DNA from: JAGVPT01 sp035500675
GTDB lineage: Bacteria; Bacteroidota; Ignavibacteria; UBA10030; UBA8401
Direction: 5' to 3'
Length of the DNA: 64,000 bases
NCBI GenBank assembly: GCA_035500675.1
Contig: DATJXA010000183.1
Location: 1 to 64,000, forward strand
The notes under the pieces are model-generated. The model was not told the DNA's origin and searched no databases. It worked only from the letters and a program-made list of their open reading frames with translations. Within the stretch, counting starts at the first letter, position 1, and each line of letters starts with the position of its first letter. The position numbers and the translations under genes were made by a program. Shown in pieces: positions 17,309 to 25,614 of this stretch.

Positions 17309-18070
17309 GTGAAAAGACTGCTATTCGCTTTTACAGTATTCGTCGTTCATTGTTCATTGATAGCTCAGATTACGGCCGGCGATGCTGCAGATATCGAGCC
17401 GCGCTATGTTATCGACACACCCACAGCCGGGCTTTTGAAACGCGGAGCGTTCGCGATGGATGTGGACTTTTTCCAAAACGGCGGAATGACCGTTGGCCTC
17501 TCGGCCGGCGCGCTCGATAGATTGATGTTCGGCATTTCATACGGCGGGAGCGGAATTATCGGACAGGGAAATATTTCGATGCAGAAGCTCCCGGGAATCA
17601 ACGTGAAGTACCGGTTGATCGATGAAACAATAGCGATGCCTGCGATCGCGTTCGGGTTCGACTCTCAAGGCAAGGAAACCTACATCGACAGCACCGAACG
17701 GTTCAAGATCAAATCGCGCGGGTTTTTCGCTGCAGCAAGCAAGAACTATTCTTTAGCAGGGAACCTGAGCATTCATGGAGGGACAAATTACAGTCTTGAA
17801 AACAAAGACGGCAACAAAGCTCTCGATTTTTTTGCAGGAGTTGAAAAATCCCTCGGCTCGGACATCTCTCTGCTCTTTGAGTACGATTTTGGACTGAACG
17901 ACAATATCGGCGTTGTCGGGCGCGGGCGCGGATATCTCAACGGAGGGATACGCTGGTCGTGGGGGAATGGATTTACCCTTGGCGCTGACCTCAAGGATCT
18001 TGTGAAAAATCAAGACCACGTGACGGTGGGGAACAGGACGATTAAAGTAGAATATGTGCGGACGCTGTAG
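17309..18070 (+). CDS. Secreted protein, probable outer-membrane beta-barrel, unknown function
   Basis: 253 aa from GTG 17309, chosen because TTGGAAGGAA lies 5-12 nt upstream and the product then begins with a signal peptide (KRLLFAFTVFVVHCSLIAQ, cut after about residue 20); an ATG at 17234 would hide the signal peptide behind 25 residues. After the signal come alternating amphipathic strands rich in Gly, Ser and aromatics (GGMTVGLSAGALDRLMFGIS and similar) typical of small outer-membrane barrels. No enzyme motif was seen. It opens a run of envelope genes. Two TTCATTG heptamers (17346-17359) lie inside the signal-peptide codons. Confidence 0.6.
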   Translation: MKRLLFAFTVFVVHCSLIAQITAGDAADIEPRYVIDTPTAGLLKRGAFAMDVDFFQNGGMTVGLSAGALDRLMFGISYGGSGIIGQGNISMQKLPGINVKYRLIDETIAMPAIAFGFDSQGKETYIDSTERFKIKSRGFFAAASKNYSLAGNLSIHGGTNYSLENKDGNKALDFFAGVEKSLGSDISLLFEYDFGLNDNIGVVGRGRGYLNGGIRWSWGNGFTLGADLKDLVKNQDHVTVGNRTIKVEYVRTL

Positions 18071-18164
18071 CCCCGCATGGTAAGACCGAGTTCTAAGGAA
18101 TGATAAGCTTCCTCACGATGTTAAGATTATAAGATCTACTATTGGACAAGAGAGGAAGGAAACT

Positions 18165-19130
18165 ATGATGAAAACCACCCTCAAATTTTCAGGACTGCTG
18201 ATAGCGGGATTTGTATTGGCGGGATGTTATACACAATTACAGACTGCTAACGATGAAGATCCCGGAAGCCGCGATCAAAGTGATTACACATCGGGAGACG
18301 TTTCAGACACGACCAGCGACACCACAAGTGCCAACTATTTTTCCGACGATACATATCGAGAAGAGCAATATCGCACGGCGTTCGATTATTACTATCCACC
18401 ACCTTACGTTTGGGGAGCTGATTATGCTTACGATCCGTGGTATGATTACTCATGGAACGGCTGGGATTATTGGTATGGTTCCGGACTTTGGTATCCGACG
18501 TTAGTGTATCCATTTCCGTACTGGTACGCCCATTACAATCGCTATCCATATTATGGGTATGGCTACGGATTCGGGTACGGATATTGGGGTGGCGGCCATG
18601 GGGGATATCGAGGCAGAGGGATTGCGGGCAGAACAAGAACAACCGGCATTTCTCGCGGCGACATCGGAAATTATCGAATGCGTGGAGAGTCCGTTACGCC
18701 CTCGGGCGCTCAAGCTGCCGGAAGTGCAGTAAGGTCGAGGACTTCAGCGACGACGGCTCCAGTTACGGCTTCTTCATCGGCCGCTTCTCGCAGCAGGTCG
18801 CGGAATGAAATCCCATGGTGGCAACGGATGAAAAGCTCGGAACAAGCGTCGTCTGAGAACACTCGTGCACGATCAAGTCGCGAAACAGCGACAACCTCCC
18901 CTCGGCGTAACGCTGTGCGGTCGGAACGTATCGCAAATAGACAACAAGCCAGAAGGAATTACTATCGTCCATCGTCTGCGGGGAGGGCGAATTCTGAACG
19001 AGTACAACGAGGTCGATCCGCTCCCGCGTCGCGTCAGGGATCGCCGCGGTATTCTTCACCACCCCGCTCCGGAGGCCGGAGTGCAGGCGGTGCGGCTAGA
19101 AGCGGCGGAGGAAGGTCAAGGAAGAATTGA
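18165..19130 (+). CDS. Lipoprotein with Tyr/Trp/Gly-rich and Ser/Arg-rich halves, unknown
   Basis: 321 aa. Signal peptide with lipobox L-A-G-C at residues 18-21, so a lipid-anchored envelope protein. After a short acidic D/T/S-rich segment (TSGDVSDTTSDTTS) comes a strongly aromatic stretch, about residues 65-150 (many Tyr, Trp, Pro, Gly), then a long Arg/Ser/Ala-rich low-complexity tail to the end. No known domain was recognised. The mature N-terminus resembles that of the next gene (C-Y-T, then a D-Y-T-x-x-D motif), suggesting paralogous or co-functioning lipoproteins. A GAGGAAGGAAA ribosome site precedes the ATG. Confidence 0.7.
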   Translation: MMKTTLKFSGLLIAGFVLAGCYTQLQTANDEDPGSRDQSDYTSGDVSDTTSDTTSANYFSDDTYREEQYRTAFDYYYPPPYVWGADYAYDPWYDYSWNGWDYWYGSGLWYPTLVYPFPYWYAHYNRYPYYGYGYGFGYGYWGGGHGGYRGRGIAGRTRTTGISRGDIGNYRMRGESVTPSGAQAAGSAVRSRTSATTAPVTASSSAASRSRSRNEIPWWQRMKSSEQASSENTRARSSRETATTSPRRNAVRSERIANRQQARRNYYRPSSAGRANSERVQRGRSAPASRQGSPRYSSPPRSGGRSAGGAARSGGGRSRKN

Positions 19131-19789
19131 TAGCGAAGAAAAATATTCTGTATAGATATATGTTGTACCTCTGCGCGATAGGAATATTTTCGCTTAGCGG
19201 CTGCTACACGGTTTTGATGCATCCATCGGTTCTGACAAAATCGGAAGACGGCGATGGATCGACTCAGAATACTCAAGGTGATTACACAGCATCTGATATT
19301 TCCTACAATCAGAATTGTCTTTCGTGCCATAGCCAGGCGGAATTGGACGACAGATATTACGATATGCAAAGCGTTGGGATGGTCACGGCTCATGGACTGG
19401 ATGTAGATCCTTACGGATGGCGAAATCCTTCCGCCGGCGTTCCGTGGTGGTATGACGCGACTGCTCCGGTTCCGTCCACCGCCGTCTCCAAGACGTCCTC
19501 GTCTTCGGCAAGTTCAAGCGGTCCACACACACGAAAAACCGGAGAAACGCGGGGAGGCGATGGGTCTCCCGCAGACGGAACAGTTCAGGCATCGACATCT
19601 TCAACCACTACAACGTCGCCTGCCAGCGCACCGACTCCCTCGGCTGCAAGCGCAGGCGCTCGAGATCGTTCGGGGATGGAAACATCGCAGTCTCCGACCG
19701 ATCGGACACGAACAACGACCACTCCTTCAGCTCCAACCCCGCCGGATGACCGGAAAAGGGGCCCTAATCGAGGCGATGGCGAGAATTAA
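19127..19789 (+). CDS. Lipoprotein with a single c-type haem motif, unknown
   Basis: 220 aa, TTG start overlapping the previous stop by 4 nt. Signal peptide with lipobox L-S-G-C near residues 23-26. One CxxCH motif (NCLSCHS, about residue 66) predicts one covalent haem c. The segment after it (DPYGWRNPSAGVPWWYD) is Trp/Pro rich, followed by a Ser/Thr/Pro/Ala-rich low-complexity tail. It shares C-Y-T and GDYTASDIS with the preceding lipoprotein. Being between that lipoprotein and a FadL-like barrel, and upstream of a nine-haem cytochrome, it may belong to an outer-membrane redox assembly; that is inference. Confidence 0.68.
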   Translation: MIAKKNILYRYMLYLCAIGIFSLSGCYTVLMHPSVLTKSEDGDGSTQNTQGDYTASDISYNQNCLSCHSQAELDDRYYDMQSVGMVTAHGLDVDPYGWRNPSAGVPWWYDATAPVPSTAVSKTSSSSASSSGPHTRKTGETRGGDGSPADGTVQASTSSTTTTSPASAPTPSAASAGARDRSGMETSQSPTDRTRTTTTPSAPTPPDDRKRGPNRGDGEN

Positions 19790-19806
19790 GAAGAGGCAGG
19801 ACTCCA

Positions 19807-21273
19807 ATGAAAACAAACCGAATAGCATTACCAGCTTTTTTAGCAAGCGTAATTTCCATAGTCCTTTTTTCAACCGCACACGCTCAATTTCCTGAAGACG
19901 CGCTCCGCTATTCTTCGACGGGGATCGGGATAGGCGCGAGAGCCATAGGGATGGGCGGGGCGTACATCGGCGTCGCCGACGATTATAGCGCGACGTTTTG
20001 GAATCCGGCCGGGCTTGCTCAAATGAGAAGGCTCGAATTCACCGGCGGACTGGCCAACACAAGTTACTCGAATGACGCATCCTTCTTCGGCAACTCGGCG
20101 ACTGCAACAAATTCCGCCACGACGCTGAACGATCTCGGGTTTGTATTTCCGTTTCCGACAGACCGCGGTAGCTTGGTTGTTTCGGCCGGTTACAACAGGA
20201 CGAACGATTTTACTTCCGCACTTTCTTTTGACGGATTTAACAATCAGAGTTCTATTCTCCCGTATTTGTTCGACCCCGACGTCCGGTATGACATTCCTTA
20301 CGGAGTAGGGTTAGAGGATGTGAACGAACACATCAACGTTACCAAAAACGTCAACCAACAAGGAGACGTGCGGGAAAGCGGCGGCATGGGCAACTGGGCA
20401 TTTGCCGGTGCGATCGACGTCCAGAAGGATCTTTCGTTTGGCCTGACGGTAAACGTCCTCAGCGGAAGTTATACTTATACTCGCAACTATACTGAAGCCG
20501 ATACAAAGAACCTTTACTCCGACCCGCGGCCGGTAGTACCGATCGATTCGGCATATTTGAAATTCAACAACTTCTATTATAACTCGACCCTCACAAGCGA
20601 TGTCTCCGGAGTGAACGCGAAGTTCGGCATGATGTACCGGTTCGAAGATGTCGCCCGAATAGGCGTGACCATTCAAACTCCGACAACGATCAGCGTTCAT
20701 GAGAACTATTCCGACGAGGGGTGGAGCACGTTCGACGATGGCTATATTCCGGTCGATTCCGGAGGAACTGTGTACAATCATCTAGCGTACGACGCATACA
20801 ACGATTACAGCGTTGAGACGCCGTGGGTTTTCGGTGCCGGCGCTTCTTACTCGCCGTTCGATGGACTGCTTCTATCCGGAGCCCTCGAGTACACGGACTG
20901 GACCCAAATTCAATGGGCGGATAATTCCGACCTCGAACAAGAGAACATTGCGTTAAAGAAAAATTTCCGAGCTACAACAAACTACTCTGTAGGGGGTGAA
21001 TTCGAAATTCCGAAAACGGAACTTCGAGTTCGGGCAGGGTATGCCTATAAGCCATCCCCGTTTGCAGGTGATCCCTCTTCGTATGCCCAGAAGACGGTAA
21101 CGGCTGGACTGGGTGTGCTCCTTCAAGATGATGTCATGTTCGATCTTGCCGCAGCATTTGGGTCGACGAAAGCCTACGACAACAATTATGGTCCTGCCGC
21201 GAGCAATTTATCGCGAACCGACGAAAGCATTTCGACAACTAACGTCTATTTTACAATCTCATACAGGTTTTAA
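19807..21273 (+). CDS. OmpP1/FadL/TodX-family outer membrane protein
   Basis: 488 aa. Signal peptide (ends near S-T-A-H-A-Q, residue 27), then the family hallmark GIGIGARAIGMGGAYIGVADDYSATFWNPAGLAQ (given here only as landmarks GMGGAYIGVADD and NPAGLA), and a beta-barrel ending in Y-F-T-I-S-Y-R-F with terminal Phe, as outer-membrane barrels do. Known members import hydrophobic compounds; in T9SS organisms related barrels (PorV type) also act in secretion, so either job is possible here. A terminator lies 70 bp after the stop. Confidence 0.85.
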   Translation: MKTNRIALPAFLASVISIVLFSTAHAQFPEDALRYSSTGIGIGARAIGMGGAYIGVADDYSATFWNPAGLAQMRRLEFTGGLANTSYSNDASFFGNSATATNSATTLNDLGFVFPFPTDRGSLVVSAGYNRTNDFTSALSFDGFNNQSSILPYLFDPDVRYDIPYGVGLEDVNEHINVTKNVNQQGDVRESGGMGNWAFAGAIDVQKDLSFGLTVNVLSGSYTYTRNYTEADTKNLYSDPRPVVPIDSAYLKFNNFYYNSTLTSDVSGVNAKFGMMYRFEDVARIGVTIQTPTTISVHENYSDEGWSTFDDGYIPVDSGGTVYNHLAYDAYNDYSVETPWVFGAGASYSPFDGLLLSGALEYTDWTQIQWADNSDLEQENIALKKNFRATTNYSVGGEFEIPKTELRVRAGYAYKPSPFAGDPSSYAQKTVTAGLGVLLQDDVMFDLAAAFGSTKAYDNNYGPAASNLSRTDESISTTNVYFTISYRF

Positions 21274-21340
21274 ATGAACCGTGCCGCGTCGCAGACTGCT
21301 CTGATTTTTTAAGACCCCCTGATGAATTAACGTCAGGCTA

Positions 21341-21376
21341 AAAAAGCGTGAATGAATTGTTCACGCTTTTTATTTT
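21341..21376 (+). terminator. Intrinsic terminator after the FadL-like gene
   Basis: AAAAAGCGTGAA, loop TGAATTG, TTCACGCTTTTT, then ATTTTTG. Stem of about 12 bp with T-run. It ends the 17.3-21.3 kb gene group. Confidence 0.88.
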
Positions 21377-21708
21377 TGCTTCGCAGCGAGGAGACAGATA
21401 AGGGGCTTTTTTTAGTAATCTCGTCACCCATCTCTATCGATAAAAAACACACGCCACCACCTTCTTTCCATTTTCTTGGAAACTTTACTCTATCTTCTGA
21501 GAAACATTTTCCAGAAAAATTTATATCATCCCCCCATATTTATATTTTCTTCGTGTTTTTAACGTTCTTTTTTTGCTTTAAAAGTCATACCAATGGCACA
21601 CATATTGCGACCTTCTTGCTCACGAAGTCCAACTAAAGAGGCACAAGACGGGCTTTAGAATTCTGAGGTTTGGAGCTTTTTATGAAATTTTGTAATCTGG
21701 AGATAACA
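21377..21708. other. AT-rich intergenic leader, no gene seen
   Basis: About 330 bp, T-rich on the plus strand, with no convincing coding sequence. Immediately upstream of the cytochrome, TTGGA (21670-21674), 18 bp, TAATCTGG (21693-21700) fits the promoter spacing but matches the octamer poorly. The rest shows nothing I can name. Confidence 0.4.
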
Positions 21709-23811
21709 ATGAAACGATTCTTTACAACTTGCAAAGTGCTAGCCGCTGGGATCTTGTTGGCGTTTCCTTTCTCAGAGGGGACAGCACAAACGGTCGTTGC
21801 AAAAATCCAGGCGATGTCGCCGGGACGATTGACGACGATCGGGAAAAGCAGTAATATTGCCACAACAGGTTTAGGGGTAGTCGGCAAAGGCTCGAAGGTC
21901 TATTTGTATGCAGACACGACCGGGTCTGGCGCGACGACAGTCTCTTCCTATGCGTGGACGTTCTTTTCGAAACCCTCGGGTTCATCAGCGGTATTTGACA
22001 GCGCAACCAACAGGTACACAAGCTTTACCGCAGACACGCTTGGGCAATACATTGTTCAAGTTTCTGTTAATGGCGGCGCGAAGACCGCGCAGGAGACCCT
22101 CTTTGTAAGCACGTATGTTGGATATTCGGGCGGAACTGTCGCATGTGCCACTTGTCATGCCAGCAACACCACAAGCTGGAAGGCGACCGGTCATGCGATG
22201 ATTTACACACAAGGAATTATGGGCCAACTGGAAGTCAACACTGCCGGTTTAGGTACTTACAGCGGCAGCTGCTTTAAATGTCATACTGTGGGATGGGATC
22301 AAAATGCTAACAACGGAAATTTCGGATACCTTGCACACCAAACAGGTTGGGATACATCCTGGTACAAAGGGAAAGCGAAATCCGGAAGCTCTTATCTTAT
22401 CATCAATGGAGACTCTTCGATCTACAAAAACATGGTAAGCAATTATTCTTCGCTTGTACCGCTTGCCAACATCGGATGCGAGAGTTGCCATGGGCCGGGG
22501 AAAGATCATTTAGGCGATGCAAGCAAGATCGGAAAGTCTCTTGATGCAGGCGTGTGCCAATCGTGTCACGATGCGCCGCCGCGTCACGTGTCGGGAACAT
22601 ATTGGTCTCTGTCAGACCATGCGACGATGCCGCTCGCAGGCACCGACGCTGTCTCGACGAGTTGCTTTCCATGCCATAGTGGAAGTGCATTTGTGAAATG
22701 GGTCAGCGACGGCAAGCCTGCAACAGACGCCAACTGGAGCGCAGCCGCAGATGCAAGCTATCCAATTACATGTGCCGTGTGCCATGATCCGCACAGTGCC
22801 GCCAATCCGAATCAGCTTCGCACTGTCAGCGTGGACACTTTGAAGAACGGCTACCGGGTTCCGGCAGGCCTTCTTGGCGAAGGTCAACTTTGCATGAATT
22901 GCCATCGGTCGCGCTACAACGTGGCAACAAGAGTCACCACGAAAGCTCCTTACTATGGATTCGTAGATCACTATGGCCCGCACGGAAACCCACAGGCGGA
23001 CATGCTGCTCGGCCAAAATGGATACCAGTACGGCGACTCATCGCTCACTGGATTAACGACCCATACTGGTCTTACCAATGGATGCGTCACCTGCCATATG
23101 ACGGGCGACAACCATTCCCTCGCAATGACCGACACGACGGGCGGCCTGCATGATGTCGTTGCAGCCTGCCAGACTTGCCACGGCGCTGGAATTACAAAAT
23201 TCGATGACATCAAGGCCTCCTATGATTACGATCGCAACGGAAAGATCGAAGGAGTCCAAACAGAGGTTGCAGGTCTCCTTGCGGAATTAAAAGCCAAGCT
23301 GCCTATCGACATCAACACGGGAGAACCGACACTCGCGCTCAAGGACAGCCTTTTAGTGAAGAATCGGCCGGACCTTGTGCAGGGAATTTACGTGTATACG
23401 TTTGTGAAGAATGACGGAAGCATGGGAGTCCACAACGCGAAGTATGCCGTGTCCCTTCTTCAGACAGCGCTCGGCTTCTATCCTACTGGAGTGAAGGTTG
23501 TTAATCAAGCGACTCCGTCGACCTTCGAATTAAGCCAGAACTATCCAAACCCGTTCAACCCGTCGACGAATATCGAGTTTTCGATTCCTCGCACGGCGAC
23601 GATTCATTTGGACGTGTATAATATTCTCGGCGAATTGGTCACGTCGCTCGCAAACGGCGACATTGTTTCCGGCAATTACAAAGTAACGTGGAACGGAACG
23701 AACAACCATGGGCAATCGGTCGCTAGCGGTATTTACTTCTACAGACTTGTCGTTACTTCCAACGGAGCTCCGCAATTCGTTACGACAAAGAAAATGTTGT
23801 TGACTAAGTAA
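21709..23811 (+). CDS. Secreted nine-haem c-type cytochrome with T9SS sorting tail
   Basis: 700 aa from ATG 21709 (CTGGAG upstream; earlier in-frame ATGs at 21670 and 21682 only delay the signal peptide). Signal peptide, an Ig/PKD-like region to about residue 140, then nine CxxCH motifs (CATCH, CFKCH, CESCH, CQSCH, CFPCH, CAVCH, CMNCH, CVTCH, CQTCH) between about residues 145 and 490, with extra distal His residues, as in cytochrome c554/NrfA-like multihaem proteins. The end is a type-A T9SS signal (QNYPNPFNPST, then a beta-sandwich to ATKKMLL-like TTKKMLLTK). It should be exported through the outer membrane and attached outside the cell, fitting extracellular electron transfer or nitrogen/sulfur oxyanion chemistry. 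Substrate unknown. Confidence 0.88.
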   Translation: MKRFFTTCKVLAAGILLAFPFSEGTAQTVVAKIQAMSPGRLTTIGKSSNIATTGLGVVGKGSKVYLYADTTGSGATTVSSYAWTFFSKPSGSSAVFDSATNRYTSFTADTLGQYIVQVSVNGGAKTAQETLFVSTYVGYSGGTVACATCHASNTTSWKATGHAMIYTQGIMGQLEVNTAGLGTYSGSCFKCHTVGWDQNANNGNFGYLAHQTGWDTSWYKGKAKSGSSYLIINGDSSIYKNMVSNYSSLVPLANIGCESCHGPGKDHLGDASKIGKSLDAGVCQSCHDAPPRHVSGTYWSLSDHATMPLAGTDAVSTSCFPCHSGSAFVKWVSDGKPATDANWSAAADASYPITCAVCHDPHSAANPNQLRTVSVDTLKNGYRVPAGLLGEGQLCMNCHRSRYNVATRVTTKAPYYGFVDHYGPHGNPQADMLLGQNGYQYGDSSLTGLTTHTGLTNGCVTCHMTGDNHSLAMTDTTGGLHDVVAACQTCHGAGITKFDDIKASYDYDRNGKIEGVQTEVAGLLAELKAKLPIDINTGEPTLALKDSLLVKNRPDLVQGIYVYTFVKNDGSMGVHNAKYAVSLLQTALGFYPTGVKVVNQATPSTFELSQNYPNPFNPSTNIEFSIPRTATIHLDVYNILGELVTSLANGDIVSGNYKVTWNGTNNHGQSVASGIYFYRLVVTSNGAPQFVTTKKMLLTK

Positions 23812-23832
23812 GATCTAAACGTAGTCGCATTC

Positions 23833-23870
23833 AAGGGCTGGTGTGATATCTGCACCAGCCCTTTTTATTT
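23833..23870 (+). terminator. Intrinsic terminator after the cytochrome gene
   Basis: AAGGGCTGGTG, loop TGATATCTG, CACCAGCCCTT, TTTATTT. An 11-bp GC-rich stem and T-run 22 bp after the stop. Confidence 0.93.
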
Positions 23871-24026
23871 CCTTCCGGACTTTCCCAATGTTTGAAAGTC
23901 CTTGAAACAGAACCGGTTTGACCATAAACACATTCGAGGGTGTATCTGATCGAAATTTTCAAATTTGTCCTCCATATTTCCCAAAAAGGCAACTTATTTC
24001 AAATAATATCAGCCGTAGCCCCTTTA

Positions 24027-24057
24027 TTGATTGTCGCCCCTCAATTGGCTATATTTC
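24027..24057 (+). promoter_or_regulatory. Promoter of the hldA-hldC operon
   Basis: TTGAT (24027-24031), 18 bp, TATATTTC (24050-24057). An ATG at 24031 lies inside this element and so cannot be the translation start of the transcript; this favours TTG 24100 for hldA. Confidence 0.62.
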
Positions 24058-24099
24058 ACTATTTGCCGGTTGTTATCCGTAATACCTCAAGGCCCATAC

Positions 24100-25095
24100 T
24101 TGGTCACTTTCTCCGAAGCCCGACTAACTCAACTGCTGGAGCGATTCAAGAAACGACGGATCGCCGTTATCGGCGACGTTATGGTCGACAACTATGTTTG
24201 GGGAGCGGTTCGCCGTATTTCCCCCGAGGCGCCCGTTCCGGTCGTTGAAGTGGAAAAAGAAACCGTGCGACTCGGCGGAGCGGCGAACGTCGCCAACAAC
24301 ATCAAATCGCTTGGCGCTGAACCGTTGCTTATCGGCGTCGTGGGCGACGACGCAAACGGCGATCTGTTGACAAAACTTCTTATCGAACAAGGCTGTCCAA
24401 CGATGGGGATCATCCGCGACGGATCTCGGCCGACGACGATCAAGACTCGCGTGATCGCCGACAGCCAGCACGTCGTTCGTTTTGACAACGAATACAGGGG
24501 GAATATTGCCGGGTCGGTTCAGGACCGGTTGTTTAAGCTTCTCGATGAGAATATCGACACGCTCGACGGCATTATCCTTGAAGATTACAACAAGGGAGTC
24601 ATCGTTCAGTCGTTGATCCATCGCATTATCGCGGCAGCATCTGCAAGGAAAAAGATTATCAGCGTCGATCCGAAATTCCAGAATTTCTTTGAGTATAAAA
24701 ACGTCTCTGTTTTTAAGCCCAACAGAAAAGAGACAGAGGAAGCGCTCGGAATAAAGATCGAAACGGAAAAAGAAGTCCGCGACGCTGTCGAAATGCTTAA
24801 GACCAAACTCAACGCAGAAAATATTCTCTTGACACGGGGTGAGCAGGGAATGAGCCTTTTAGACACCAACGGGCTCATTGAACACCTTCCCACGCGTGCG
24901 CGTCACGTTGCGGACGTTTCGGGAGCCGGGGATACCGTCATCGCTACATTGACTGTCGCACTTGCCTCGGGGGCGTCGATCCACGAGGCAGCAGTGTTAG
25001 CGAACTTCGCGGGGGGGATTGTGTGCGGCGAGGTCGGGATTGTGCCAATCATGCCGGAGATGCTCTTTTCGGCGATCCTCTCTCATCAATCGTAA
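24100..25095 (+). CDS. hldA: D-glycero-beta-D-manno-heptose-7-phosphate kinase
   Basis: PfkB/ribokinase-family kinase equal to the N-terminal half of HldE (RfaE domain I). It makes heptose 1,7-bisphosphate for ADP-heptose and LPS core. It has IAVIGDVMVDNYVWG near the start, LGGAANVANNIKSLG substrate motif, and the C-terminal DVSGAGDTVIATL anion-hole/catalytic-Asp motif. About 331 aa from TTG 24100, where family members begin (V-T-F-S-E-A-R-L); the longer frame from ATG 24031 starts inside the promoter. hldC follows after 27 bp: the kinase and adenylyltransferase are split, as in several FCB bacteria. Confidence 0.92.
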   Translation: MVTFSEARLTQLLERFKKRRIAVIGDVMVDNYVWGAVRRISPEAPVPVVEVEKETVRLGGAANVANNIKSLGAEPLLIGVVGDDANGDLLTKLLIEQGCPTMGIIRDGSRPTTIKTRVIADSQHVVRFDNEYRGNIAGSVQDRLFKLLDENIDTLDGIILEDYNKGVIVQSLIHRIIAAASARKKIISVDPKFQNFFEYKNVSVFKPNRKETEEALGIKIETEKEVRDAVEMLKTKLNAENILLTRGEQGMSLLDTNGLIEHLPTRARHVADVSGAGDTVIATLTVALASGASIHEAAVLANFAGGIVCGEVGIVPIMPEMLFSAILSHQS

Positions 25096-25122
25096 CGCTA
25101 AGTAGTATTTGCCGGGAATCTC

Positions 25123-25614
25123 ATGGGTAAAGTATTTTCGCTTTCGGAGTTGAAAGATATGCGTCGGGTGTGGAAAGAGCGAGAAAAAAAAATCGTCTTT
25201 ACCAACGGCGTCTTCGATATTTTGCATCGCGGACACGTCGAATACCTCTCGGCGGCGAAATCTCTTGCGGACGTTCTGATTGTCGGGGTCAACAGCGACG
25301 CATCTGTCAAGAAGATCAAAGGGCCTCGTCGCCCTGTGGTTGGCCAAGATGACCGCGCATTTCTTGTTTCATCTCTTTCGCCTGTCGATGCAGTATGTAT
25401 TTTCGACGAGGAGACCCCGTACGAAACTATCAGCGCTCTTCTTCCGGATATTTTGGTAAAAGGGGCCGATTGGAGTATCGATACTGTTGTCGGGAAAGAC
25501 ATTGTCGAAGGTTCCGGAGGGAAAGTCCTCACCATTCCGCTTGTTCCCCAGCGATCGACGACAAACATCATCGCAAAGATCCGGGAAATGTACAACGATC
25601 AGCCCAAGGGATGA
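25123..25614 (+). CDS. hldC: D-glycero-beta-D-manno-heptose 1-phosphate adenylyltransferase
   Basis: Nucleotidyltransferase equal to the C-terminal half of HldE (RfaE domain II), 163 aa. It has the FTNGVFDILHRGHVEYL motif with HxGH (HRGH), and the late VPQRSTTNII motif for ATP. It converts heptose 1-phosphate and ATP to ADP-heptose. Immediately followed by the TamB-like gene, whose ATG begins one base after its TGA. Confidence 0.93.
   Translation: MGKVFSLSELKDMRRVWKEREKKIVFTNGVFDILHRGHVEYLSAAKSLADVLIVGVNSDASVKKIKGPRRPVVGQDDRAFLVSSLSPVDAVCIFDEETPYETISALLPDILVKGADWSIDTVVGKDIVEGSGGKVLTIPLVPQRSTTNIIAKIREMYNDQPKG

Noticed and set aside
24031..24099. Upstream ATG as the start of hldA
   Set aside because: The ATG lies inside a well-matched promoter and the extra 23 residues do not resemble the family; TTG 24100 fits better.
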